A stretch of 64,000 nucleotides of DNA, from the NCBI RefSeq assembly GCF_026340255.1, contig NZ_JAPEPJ010000003.1, positions 186,001 through 250,000 of the forward strand. The letters run 5' to 3'. Below the pieces are notes generated by a model. It ran no database searches. It was not told the DNA's origin and saw nothing but the letters and a program-made list of their open reading frames with translations. Made by a program: the position numbers and the translations under genes. The stretch is from Streptomyces sp. NBC_01408. Its GTDB lineage: Bacteria; Actinomycetota; Actinomycetes; Streptomycetales; Streptomycetaceae. Every line of letters starts with the position of its first letter. Within the stretch, counting starts at the first letter, position 1. This document shows, one piece after another, positions 43,726-51,247 of the stretch.

Positions 43726-45642
43726 CTAGTCGACGGCGGCGGCCCGCTCGCTGTCGTAGCGCCCGTCCAGCTTGGCCACCAGTCCGGTGACCTGCCGCGC
43801 GATGTCCGGTGCGGTCAGCCCGATCTCGGCCATGACCTCCTTGCGGGAGGCGTGGTCGAGGAAGCGCTGAGGGATGCCGAAGTCGCGCAGCGGTACGTCG
43901 ATCCCCGCGTCCCGGAGCGCCTGCGAGACAGCGGAACCCACGCCGCCGGTGCGGCCGTTGTCCTCGACCGTGACGACCACGCGGTGGCGCTCGGCGAGCG
44001 GGGGCAGCGCCTCGTCCACCGGCTTGACCCAGCGGGGGTCGACCACGGTGGTGGTGATGCCCTGCTTGTCCAGCAGGGTGGCGATATCCAGGCACATCGG
44101 GGCCAGTGCGCCGACCGAGACGAGCAGTACGTCCGGCCGGGTGACGTCGGAGCCGGGCTCGCGCAGCACGTCCATGCCGCCGATCCGGCCGACGGCCGGG
44201 ACGGCCGGTCCGACGACGCCCTTGGAGTAGCGCACGACGGTCGGCGCGTCCTTGACCGCGACGGCCTCGCGCAGCTGGGCGCGCAGCTGCTCCGCGTCAC
44301 GCGGTGCGGCGAGCCGCAGACCGGGCACGACCTGCATGATCGACATATCCCACATACCGTTGTGGGAGGCGCCGTCGGTGCCGGTGACACCGGCGCGGTC
44401 CAGGACGAAGGTGACACCGCACTTGTGCAGGGCCACGTCCATCAGGACCTGGTCGAAGGCACGGTTGAGGAAGGTGGCGTACACCGCGAAGACCGGGTGG
44501 GCGCCGCCGGTGGCCAGGCCCGCCGCCGAGGTGGCGCCGTGCTGCTCGGCGATGCCGACGTCGAAGATCCGGTCCGGGAAGGCGTCCGCGAACTTCTTCA
44601 GGCCGACCGGGTGGAGCATGGCCGCGGTGATGCCGACGATGTCCGGGCGCTCGTGGCCGAGCTTGACCATCTCGTCCGCGAAGACGGAGGTCCAGCTCGC
44701 GGCGTCGGTGGCGACCGGCAGACCGGTGTCGGGATGGATCACGCCGACCGCGTGGAAGCGGTCCGCCTCGTGCTCCAGGGCCGGGGTGTAGCCGCGGCCC
44801 TTCTGGGTGAGGCAGTGCACGATGACCGGCCCGCTGAAGCGCTTGGCCCGCTGCAGGGCGGATTCCAGGGCCTCGATGTCGTGGCCGTCGATGGGGCCGA
44901 TGTACTTCAGGCCCAGGTCCTCGAACATGCCCTGCGGGGCGATGAAGTCCTTGAGGCCCTTCTTGGCGCCGTGCAGGGTCTCGTAGAGCGGCTTCCCGAC
45001 GACCGGGGTGCGCTCCAGCAGGTCCTTGCCGCGGGCCAGGAAGCGCTCGTAGCCGTCCGTGGTGCGCAGGGTGGCCAGGTGGTTGGCGAGGCCGCCGATG
45101 GTGGGGCCGTAGGAGCGCTCGTTGTCGTTGACGACGATGACCAGGGGCCGGTCCTTGGCGGCGGCGATGTTGTTCAGCGCCTCCCAGGCCATGCCGCCGG
45201 TCAGCGCGCCGTCGCCGATGACGGCGGCGACGTGGTGGTCCTCGCGGCCGAGCACCTCGTTGGCCTTGGCGATGCCGTCGGCCCAGCCCAGCACGGTGGA
45301 GGCGTGCGAGTTCTCGATCACGTCGTGGTCGGACTCGGCGCGCGAGGGGTAGCCGGACAGGCCGCCCTTGGAGCGCAGGTTGCCGAAGTCCTGGCGGCCG
45401 GTGAGCAGCTTGTGGACGTAGGACTGGTGGCCGGTGTCGAAGAGGACCTTGTCCTTGGGCGAGTCGAAGACCCGGTGCAGGGCGATCGTCAGTTCGACCA
45501 CCCCGAGGTTGGGGCCGAGGTGCCCGCCGGTCTTGGAGACGGCGTCGACGAGGAAGGACCTGATCTCGGCGGCGAGCTGGTCGAGCTCCTCCTGGCTGAG
45601 CCGGTCCAGATCGCGCGGTCCCTTGATGCGGGTCAGCAGCAC
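43726..45642 (-). CDS. dxs: 1-deoxy-D-xylulose-5-phosphate synthase
   Basis: 638 residues from GTG 45642, preceded by AAGGAGG. Thiamine-diphosphate enzyme condensing pyruvate with glyceraldehyde-3-phosphate, the first step of the MEP isoprenoid pathway. [18 protein letters not shown], the ThDP/metal motif [29 protein letters not shown], and the transketolase-type [10 protein letters not shown] and [12 protein letters not shown] blocks are all present. Complete length. Followed by a hairpin and the permease gene. Confidence 0.97.
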   Translation of the reverse strand: MLLTRIKGPRDLDRLSQEELDQLAAEIRSFLVDAVSKTGGHLGPNLGVVELTIALHRVFDSPKDKVLFDTGHQSYVHKLLTGRQDFGNLRSKGGLSGYPSRAESDHDVIENSHASTVLGWADGIAKANEVLGREDHHVAAVIGDGALTGGMAWEALNNIAAAKDRPLVIVVNDNERSYGPTIGGLANHLATLRTTDGYERFLARGKDLLERTPVVGKPLYETLHGAKKGLKDFIAPQGMFEDLGLKYIGPIDGHDIEALESALQRAKRFSGPVIVHCLTQKGRGYTPALEHEADRFHAVGVIHPDTGLPVATDAASWTSVFADEMVKLGHERPDIVGITAAMLHPVGLKKFADAFPDRIFDVGIAEQHGATSAAGLATGGAHPVFAVYATFLNRAFDQVLMDVALHKCGVTFVLDRAGVTGTDGASHNGMWDMSIMQVVPGLRLAAPRDAEQLRAQLREAVAVKDAPTVVRYSKGVVGPAVPAVGRIGGMDVLREPGSDVTRPDVLLVSVGALAPMCLDIATLLDKQGITTTVVDPRWVKPVDEALPPLAERHRVVVTVEDNGRTGGVGSAVSQALRDAGIDVPLRDFGIPQRFLDHASRKEVMAEIGLTAPDIARQVTGLVAKLDGRYDSERAAAVD

Positions 45643-45819
45643 CCGTGCCTCCTTGCAGTTGCTTGCTGGTCTGTCGAGTCTAATCTTCCGCCCGCAGGCA
45701 CCGTCATCGGGCCGTCCCGAGCGGGTCACACCTTTGTCATACATGTACGCCCCCGCGCGACCCCACACATCACATTCGGGCGTATACCCGTACAGGAGTA
45801 CCCACGGATGCACGCACAG

Positions 45820-45852
45820 GTGCCCGGTGCCACACGAAGTGGCACCGGGCAC
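45820..45852. terminator. Terminator after xylH
   Basis: Perfect 14-bp stem GTGCCCGGTGCCAC (45820-45833) and complement (45839-45852) with an ACGAA loop, 55 bp downstream of the xylH stop. The remaining sequence up to the dxs start (45643-45819) holds the dxs promoter region and no gene. Confidence 0.7.
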
Positions 45853-45907
45853 TGTGACCGGTCTTACCGCCGGTCCGGCCGTGCGGACCGGCGGTGGGGA
45901 AGCGCCG

Positions 45908-47227
45908 TCAGGCGCGTCCGGCCGTCTTCTGCGTCTTGCGGGTGACCGAGTCGATCACCACGGTGGCCAGCAGCACCGCTCCAGTGATCATGTACTGGAT
46001 CGGGGTCGCAATTCCCTCCAGGGCCAGACCGTACTGGATCGAGACGATGACCATGACGCCGAGGAGGGCGTTCCAGGTCCGTCCCCGGCCGCCGAAGAGG
46101 CTGGTGCCGCCGATGACGGCCGCCGCGATCACGTTCATCAGCAGGTCGCCGGCGCCGGCGCTCTGGTTGGCCGCCGCGATCTTCGAGGCCCAGAACAGAC
46201 CGCCGATGGCGGCGAAGGTGCTGGAGATCGCGAAGACCGTGATCCGGATCCGGGTGACGTTGATGCCCGCGCGGCGGGAGGCCTCGACGCTGCCACCCAG
46301 CGCGAAGACGTTTCGCCCGAAGGTCGTGCGGCGCAGCAGGAAGTCCGTGACGACCAAGGCCAGCAGGAAGACCACGACCGCGAGCGGCAGGCCCTTGTAC
46401 TGGTTGAACAGCACGGCGGGGCCGAAGGCGAACACCGCGAGCAGGCCGGTGCGCAGCAGGATCTCGACGAGCGGCCGGGAGGGCATTCCGGCGGCCTCGC
46501 GGCGCCGGGCGTCGAGGAAGGCCGCGAGGAAGTAACCGGCCACCGCGAGCGCGGCCAGCCCGTAGGCGACGGCCACGTCCGAGAAGAAGTACGTGGTCAG
46601 CTGGCCGACCACGCCGTCCGAGTCGATGTTGATCGTGCCGTTGCTGCCGAGGATCTGCAGCATCGCGCCCAGCCAGAAGAGCAGGCCCGACAGGGTGACG
46701 GCGAAGGCCGGGGCGCCGATCCTGGCGAAGAAGAAGCCGTGGATGCAGCCGATCAGGGCGCCGCCGGCGATGGCCGCCAGGATCGCCAGCCATTCGTTCA
46801 TCCCGTGGGTGACGGCGAGGACGGCCACGATCGCGCCCGAGACGCCGCTGACCGAGCCGACCGAGAGGTCGATCTCACCGAGCAGCAGCACGAAGATGAT
46901 GCCGATGGCGATCATGCCGGTGCCGGTCATCGTGATCGCGATGTTGGTGAGGTTCTCCGGGGAGAGGAAGTTCGAGTTCAGCCCCTGGAAGATCGACCAG
47001 ATGACGATCAGGCCGATGACGACCGGGAGGGAACCCAGGTCGCCGGCCTTCATCTTGCGCTTGAACTCGCCCACGTACCCGGCGAGGCCCTCCTCCCTGA
47101 CGAGCAGGCGGGGGTCCACGGCCGGAATCGCGTCGTGAGCGGCCGCGGGGTTGACCGGGTCGATGTGCTCCGGCTGATCGGCCGGGCCCGTGCCCAGCGG
47201 ATCGGCGGCAGACTTCTTGGTGCTCAC
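45908..47227 (-). CDS. xylH: Sugar ABC transporter permease (xylose type)
   Basis: 439 residues from GTG 47227, overlapping the ATPase stop. BPD_transp_2 (RbsC/XylH) permease with about ten membrane spans: [39 protein letters not shown], and the EAA-like loop [20 protein letters not shown]. The 50-residue N-terminal cytoplasmic extension is charged. With xylG and xylF it forms a sugar importer; xylose is inferred from similarity and the rok7B7 neighbour. Confidence 0.92.
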   Translation of the reverse strand: MSTKKSAADPLGTGPADQPEHIDPVNPAAAHDAIPAVDPRLLVREEGLAGYVGEFKRKMKAGDLGSLPVVIGLIVIWSIFQGLNSNFLSPENLTNIAITMTGTGMIAIGIIFVLLLGEIDLSVGSVSGVSGAIVAVLAVTHGMNEWLAILAAIAGGALIGCIHGFFFARIGAPAFAVTLSGLLFWLGAMLQILGSNGTINIDSDGVVGQLTTYFFSDVAVAYGLAALAVAGYFLAAFLDARRREAAGMPSRPLVEILLRTGLLAVFAFGPAVLFNQYKGLPLAVVVFLLALVVTDFLLRRTTFGRNVFALGGSVEASRRAGINVTRIRITVFAISSTFAAIGGLFWASKIAAANQSAGAGDLLMNVIAAAVIGGTSLFGGRGRTWNALLGVMVIVSIQYGLALEGIATPIQYMITGAVLLATVVIDSVTRKTQKTAGRA

Positions 47228-48003
47228 TTGCGGGCCTCCCCGGTGCGGGCCGCCCGGCGGGTCACGGCGTTGTCCGTGGCCCCGGTGATGGCGGAGATGA
47301 TCTCTTCCTGCGAGGTGTCGGCGACGTTGAAGACACCGTTGTTGCGGCCCAGCCGAAGGACCGCCACCTTGTCGGCGACCGCCTTCACATCGGCCATGTT
47401 GTGGCTGATGAGGATGACGGCGTGGCCGCGCTCGCGCAGCCGCTCCACCAGGTCGAGGACCTGTGCGGTCTGCTCGACGCCGAGGGCGGCGGTGGGCTCG
47501 TCGAGGATGACGAGCCGGGGCTCCCCCAGCATGGAACGGGCGATCGCCACGGTCTGGCGCTGACCGCCGGAGAGCGAGGCGATGGGGATCCGGACACTGG
47601 GGATCCGGATGGACAGGGTGGTGAGGAGCTCGCGGGCGCGGCGCTCCATCTCCACCTCGTCGAGGATGCCGAAGCTCTTGAGCTCCCGGCCGAGGAAGAG
47701 GTTGCCGACGACGTCGATGTTGTCGCACAGCGCCAGGTCCTGGTAGACCGTCGCGATGCCCAGGTTCTGGGCGTCGTGGGGCTTGCCGATGGAAACCGGG
47801 CGCCCTTCCCACTCGATGACTCCGTCATCGATGGGGTGCACGCCGGCGATCGTCTTGACCAGCGTGGACTTGCCGGCCCCGTTGTCGCCGACGAGGGCGA
47901 CCACTTCACCGGAGTGGATCTCGAGTTCTACGTCGGTCAGGGCCTGAACGGCGCCGAACCGCTTCGAGACCCCTCGCAACGCCAGCACGGGCGCAGCGGA
48001 CAC
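47224..48003 (-). CDS. xylG: Sugar ABC transporter ATP-binding protein
   Basis: 259 residues from GTG 48003: AAGGAG ends 9 nt upstream, while the alternative ATG 48012 directly abuts that site. One ABC domain rather than the doubled form of E. coli XylG: Walker A GDNGAGKSTLVKTI, Q-loop YQDLALCDNIDV, signature LSGGQRQTVAIARSM, Walker B LVILDEPTAALG, switch His ILISHNMADV. Energises XylH and would work as a homodimer. Confidence 0.94.
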   Translation of the reverse strand: MSAAPVLALRGVSKRFGAVQALTDVELEIHSGEVVALVGDNGAGKSTLVKTIAGVHPIDDGVIEWEGRPVSIGKPHDAQNLGIATVYQDLALCDNIDVVGNLFLGRELKSFGILDEVEMERRARELLTTLSIRIPSVRIPIASLSGGQRQTVAIARSMLGEPRLVILDEPTAALGVEQTAQVLDLVERLRERGHAVILISHNMADVKAVADKVAVLRLGRNNGVFNVADTSQEEIISAITGATDNAVTRRAARTGEARK

Positions 48004-48085
48004 ATGAACCATCTCCTTCGCCGCCTGACCGGCGGGGATGTCGTGCAAAAGAGCAGGAGCGGGGCGAATGGGGGAACGTTTCTGC

Positions 48086-48128
48086 CCGGCGCCCCGCCGG
48101 TGGCGGGGATGAGAGGGCGGGGCGCCGG
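48086..48128 (-). other. Strong intercistronic hairpin between xylF and xylG
   Basis: CCGGCGCCCCGCC (48086-48098) and GGCGGGGCGCCGG (48116-48128) are perfectly complementary. A second 8-bp stem (GCCGCCTC/GAGGCGGC, 48142-48162) follows the xylF stop directly. Such structures commonly protect or partly terminate the binding-protein mRNA, raising its level over the permease and ATPase. Confidence 0.6.
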
Positions 48129-48170
48129 TCAGGCACGGGGGGCCGCCTCGCGAGGAGGCGGCGGGGGCCT

Positions 48171-49283
48171 CTACTTCAGGCCGAGGGCGGCGCAGGCCGC
48201 CGCGTACTTGTCGGTGCAGATCTCGGCGACCGTGTAGACGCCGTCCTTGACGACGGTGTCGTTGATGTTGCCCTTGGTCAGCGAGACGACCGGGATCAGC
48301 ACGGACGGAACGCCCTTGTTGGTCGGGCTGTCGACCGTGGAGGTGGTGACGCCTTCGAGCTTCTCACCCTTGGCGAGGGCGACGGCCATCTTCGCGGCGG
48401 CCTCGGCCTCGGGGGCGTACGGCTTGTAGACGCTCATGAACTGCTCGCCCGCCACGATCCGCTGCACACCTGCGAGTTCGGCGTCCTGGCCGGTGACCGG
48501 AGGCAGCGGGGACACACCGGCCGCCTTCAGGGCGGTGATGATGCCGCCCGCCATGCCGTCGTTGGCGGAGTAGACGCCGACGACCTTGTCCTTGCCGAGC
48601 GCGGAGAGGGCGGCCGCCATGTTGGTGTTGGCGTTCTCCGGCTTCCACTCGACGGTGTCGTACTCCTTGCCGACGTTCACCTTGCCGTCGAGAACGGAGT
48701 GCGCACCGGACTTGAAGAGCTTGGCGTTCGGGTCGGTGACCGAACCGTTCATCATGACGATCTGGCCGTCCTTGGCCTTGTCGCCCAGCGCCTCGAGCAG
48801 CGCCTTGCCCTGAACCTTGCCGACCTCTTCGTTGTCGAAGGAGGTGTACGCCTCGATCGGGCCCTCGGCCAGACGGTCGTAGGCGACGACCGGGATGCCG
48901 GCCTCCTTCGCCTTCTTGACCGAGCCCGCGATGGCCTTCGAGTCCACCGCGTCGATGATCAGCACGTCCACCTTGTTGGTGATCATCGTGTCGACCTGGG
49001 AGTTCTGCGTGGTCGCGTCCTGCTTGGCGTTGGCGTAGACGACCTCGCCCTTGCCACCGGTGAGCTCGGCGACCTTCTTCTCGATCAGCGGCTTGTCGAA
49101 CTTCTCGTAACGCGCGGTCTGGTTCTCCGGCAGGAGCAGACCGACCTTGATCGCGTCGCCCTTGGCAGCGCCGGTTTCCTTCGTCTGGTCGCCGGCCTCC
49201 TTCGCACTGCCACAAGCGGCGAGCGAAACGGCCATGGCACCGGCGGCAACAGCTACGGCGGCTCTGCGCATACGCGTGTTCAT
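48171..49283 (-). CDS. xylF: Sugar ABC transporter substrate-binding lipoprotein
   Basis: 370 residues. Lipoprotein signal with lipobox LAAC (Cys about 24). Periplasmic-binding-protein-1 fold of the XylF/RbsB group: IKVGLLLPENQTARYEKFDKP, VDVLIIDAVDSKAIAGSV, GIPVVAYDRLAEGP, VVGVYSANDGMAGGIITAL and PVTGQDAELAGVQRI. First gene of xylFGH, 117 bp downstream of rok7B7. The GGGAGGTT ribosome site precedes ATG 49283. Confidence 0.94.
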   Translation of the reverse strand: MNTRMRRAAVAVAAGAMAVSLAACGSAKEAGDQTKETGAAKGDAIKVGLLLPENQTARYEKFDKPLIEKKVAELTGGKGEVVYANAKQDATTQNSQVDTMITNKVDVLIIDAVDSKAIAGSVKKAKEAGIPVVAYDRLAEGPIEAYTSFDNEEVGKVQGKALLEALGDKAKDGQIVMMNGSVTDPNAKLFKSGAHSVLDGKVNVGKEYDTVEWKPENANTNMAAALSALGKDKVVGVYSANDGMAGGIITALKAAGVSPLPPVTGQDAELAGVQRIVAGEQFMSVYKPYAPEAEAAAKMAVALAKGEKLEGVTTSTVDSPTNKGVPSVLIPVVSLTKGNINDTVVKDGVYTVAEICTDKYAAACAALGLK

Positions 49284-49333
49284 TACTTGAACCTCCCTGA
49301 CGAGGCCGCAGCACTGCGGCCGAGGTGGATGTG

Positions 49334-49362
49334 AGTCAACCCCGGCCGCGTTTTGCCGTCAA
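49334..49362 (-). promoter_or_regulatory. Promoter of xylFGH
   Basis: On the minus strand, TTGACG (49357-49362) and TTGACT (49334-49339) are 17 bp apart. Just upstream lies GTGAATCCTTAA (49366-49377, plus strand), inside the inverted repeat AAGGAGTGAATCCTT. A related GTGAACCTTAA occurs at the rok7B7 promoter, so this is a candidate Rok7B7 operator. Confidence 0.45.
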
Positions 49363-49400
49363 GGAGTGAATCCTTAACGAGATGACAACGGTGCCATCCG

Positions 49401-50615
49401 TTATCTACCTGAAGACAAGACGGCTGGTGCTCGCACTCCACTTCCATGATCCGACAAAAGAGTCGAATCGCCCATCTCGCTGAGTACGAGGGCCAGCGCC
49501 CCCAGTACCTCGGCCCGTCCGCCCAGGGACCCCGTCAGCACCGACAGTTGCCGTGCGGCGCTGGGGATGGCGTACCTCCCCACTGATTCACGGATGGGAG
49601 CCAGGACGAGTTCACCGGCGTCCGCGAGCGAGCCGCCCAGGACCACCCGGCTGGGGTTCAGGAGGTTGCAGAGGCTGGCCACGCCGCTGCCGACGTGGCG
49701 GCCCACGTCCGTGATCACCCGACGGCAGCCCGGGTCCCCGCCGCGGGCCAGCTCGACCACCCGCTCCATCGTCAACTCCGGCCCGTGCGTGCCCTGGAGC
49801 AGCGGCAGCACGTACCGCGCGGCGGCGAAGGTCTCCAGGCAGCCGCGGTTGCCGCACCGGCAGACCGGGCCCGACTCGTCCAGCGTGATGTGCCCGATCT
49901 CGCCCGCCGTACCTCCCGGCCCGCGGTAGATCTGGCCGTTGATGACCAGGCCGGCGCCGACGCCGCTGGCGACCTTGATGTAGGCCAGGTCCTTCACTCC
50001 CCGGCCGCTCCCCCAAACGAGTTCACCGAGGGCCCCGAGGTTCGCGTCGTTGTCCACGTACACGGGCACCCCGAGGCGCTGCGAGAGCTCCTGGCGGGGG
50101 TTGATGCCGGCCCAGCCCGGCAGGATGGCGGTCGAGCCCAGGGTCCCGGACTCCACGTCGATGGGGCCGGGGACGCCGAGGCCGACGCCGATGACCTTCT
50201 CCAGGCCCACCCCTATTCCCGCGATCAGCCGCCCCACCAGGGCTTCGGCCCGGTCGAAGCCCTCCGCCCAGGAGGCGTCCACGTCCAGCGGCTCGGACTC
50301 CTCGGCCAGCACCTGGTGCGCCAGGTTGCCGACCGCGACCCGCAGGTGGGTGTGGCCGAAGTCGACGCCGATGACGATGCCCGCGTCGCCGCTGAGGGAG
50401 ACGCTGCGGGCCCGGCGGCCTCCGGCCGAGGTGTCGGTGACCTCGACGGTCCCGGCGTCCTTGAGCTCACGCACGATGTTGGAGACCGTTGCCGCCGACA
50501 GTCCGGTGGCGCGGGCGATCTCCGCCTGGGTCAGCGAACCCGCGAGCCGCACCGCCCGCACGACCCGTTCGAGGTTCGCCCGATGCAGCGAGGACTGCGA
50601 TCCGGGAGTCTGCAC
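49401..50615 (-). CDS. rok7B7: ROK family transcriptional regulator
   Basis: 404 residues from GTG 50615. N-terminal winged HTH (LTQAEIARATGLSAATVSNIVREL, about 29-52) and a ROK sugar-kinase-like domain: VIGVDFGHTHLRVAVGN, DNDANLGALGELVWG, and the zinc motif GPVCRCGNRGCLETFA with the upstream GEIGH. In S. coelicolor Rok7B7 affects xylose use, carbon catabolite repression and antibiotic production and sits next to xylFGH; the same arrangement here supports the name. It is tandem with, not divergent from, xylF. Confidence 0.88.
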   Translation of the reverse strand: MQTPGSQSSLHRANLERVVRAVRLAGSLTQAEIARATGLSAATVSNIVRELKDAGTVEVTDTSAGGRRARSVSLSGDAGIVIGVDFGHTHLRVAVGNLAHQVLAEESEPLDVDASWAEGFDRAEALVGRLIAGIGVGLEKVIGVGLGVPGPIDVESGTLGSTAILPGWAGINPRQELSQRLGVPVYVDNDANLGALGELVWGSGRGVKDLAYIKVASGVGAGLVINGQIYRGPGGTAGEIGHITLDESGPVCRCGNRGCLETFAAARYVLPLLQGTHGPELTMERVVELARGGDPGCRRVITDVGRHVGSGVASLCNLLNPSRVVLGGSLADAGELVLAPIRESVGRYAIPSAARQLSVLTGSLGGRAEVLGALALVLSEMGDSTLLSDHGSGVRAPAVLSSGR

Positions 50616-50722
50616 GACTCATCCACTCCTGCCCATAAGCGACGGCCAGCCGTCGCCCCCCGGCCGGGCCGTCGCGGCTGCTCACTCCGAGACCCCGGCG
50701 TCTCTCCAACTTGTGAACCTTA

Positions 50723-50751
50723 AGTCGAGCCTTTGGGCCTCCACACGTCAA
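50723..50751 (-). promoter_or_regulatory. Promoter of rok7B7 with candidate autoregulatory site
   Basis: Minus-strand TTGACG (50746-50751), 17-bp spacer, TCGACT (50723-50728): nearly the same hexamers and spacing as the xylF promoter. GTGAACCTTAA (50713-50723) overlaps the expected start of transcription. Confidence 0.4.
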
Positions 50752-50906
50752 GAGGCTGACACAGCACGAAAGGGACACTACCGGCCATAAGAGGGAGAGA
50801 CCCCCCGAGAGATCGTGCTACGGTCGCTGAGGCGCCGGTCCTCTGCGGCCTTTCCGGCCGGACCGGGCGCCCCGTAATGACGGCGCTACGCAAGGAGGTG
50901 TTCGGG

Positions 50907-50948
50907 ATGAGTCCCGATCGAAGTCTTTGCAGCGCCCTCGTCGGCTGA
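50907..50948 (+). CDS. Candidate mgtA leader peptide (13 residues)
   Basis: ATG with a textbook AAGGAGG 8 nt upstream (50892-50898) and the complete frame MSPDRSLCSALVG. It lies 300 bp upstream of mgtA in a 632-bp region with no other gene. The next structure is a 17-bp hairpin 22 nt after its stop. Short Pro/acidic leader peptides upstream of bacterial Mg2+ transporters act as translation-based Mg2+ sensors (MgtL), so this is a plausible analogue. Sequence itself does not resemble MgtL, and a Cys-responsive leader or chance frame are alternatives. Confidence 0.5.
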   Translation: MSPDRSLCSALVG

Positions 50949-50970
50949 CCCAGCGGTCCGCCGGCCCGGT

Positions 50971-51007
50971 GATCGACTGAACCGGTGATCCACCGGCTCA
51001 GCTGATC
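50971..51007 (+). promoter_or_regulatory. Leader hairpin upstream of mgtA
   Basis: Arms 50971-50987 and 50991-51007 pair over 17 positions with two mismatches and an ATC loop; the tip CCGGTG/CACCGG is perfect. Further on, CCTCCG/CGGAGG (51055-51075) precedes a pyrimidine run ending in TTTTT (51089-51093). Together with the leader peptide this looks like an attenuator, though the U-tract is 13 nt from its stem. Apart from the rok7B7 promoter, I see nothing else in 50616-51247. Confidence 0.45.
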
Positions 51008-51247
51008 GGCTGCCCCCTCCCCCAGGAAGTACGTACGGCCGCGGCACAGCGCTGCCTCCGCGTCCCTTCCGGAGGGCTCCCCCTCTCCTTTTTCCTTCCG
51101 CACGCTCCGGCACCTCTGCCGGGCCTGCGTCATCCATGCCCTCGGCGTGCCGTCCGGCCTTCCGTGCCGTTCCACGCCGACCCATGATCACTCCACGTGA
51201 CCGCTCGGCTTCGCGCTGCCCGGACACCGTGGAGGGAGGTATTCGTC

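Noticed and set aside
50886..51227. 113-codon minus-strand frame over the mgtA leader
   Set aside because: No ribosome site, no recognisable family and poor codon bias; the leader structure on the plus strand explains the region better.
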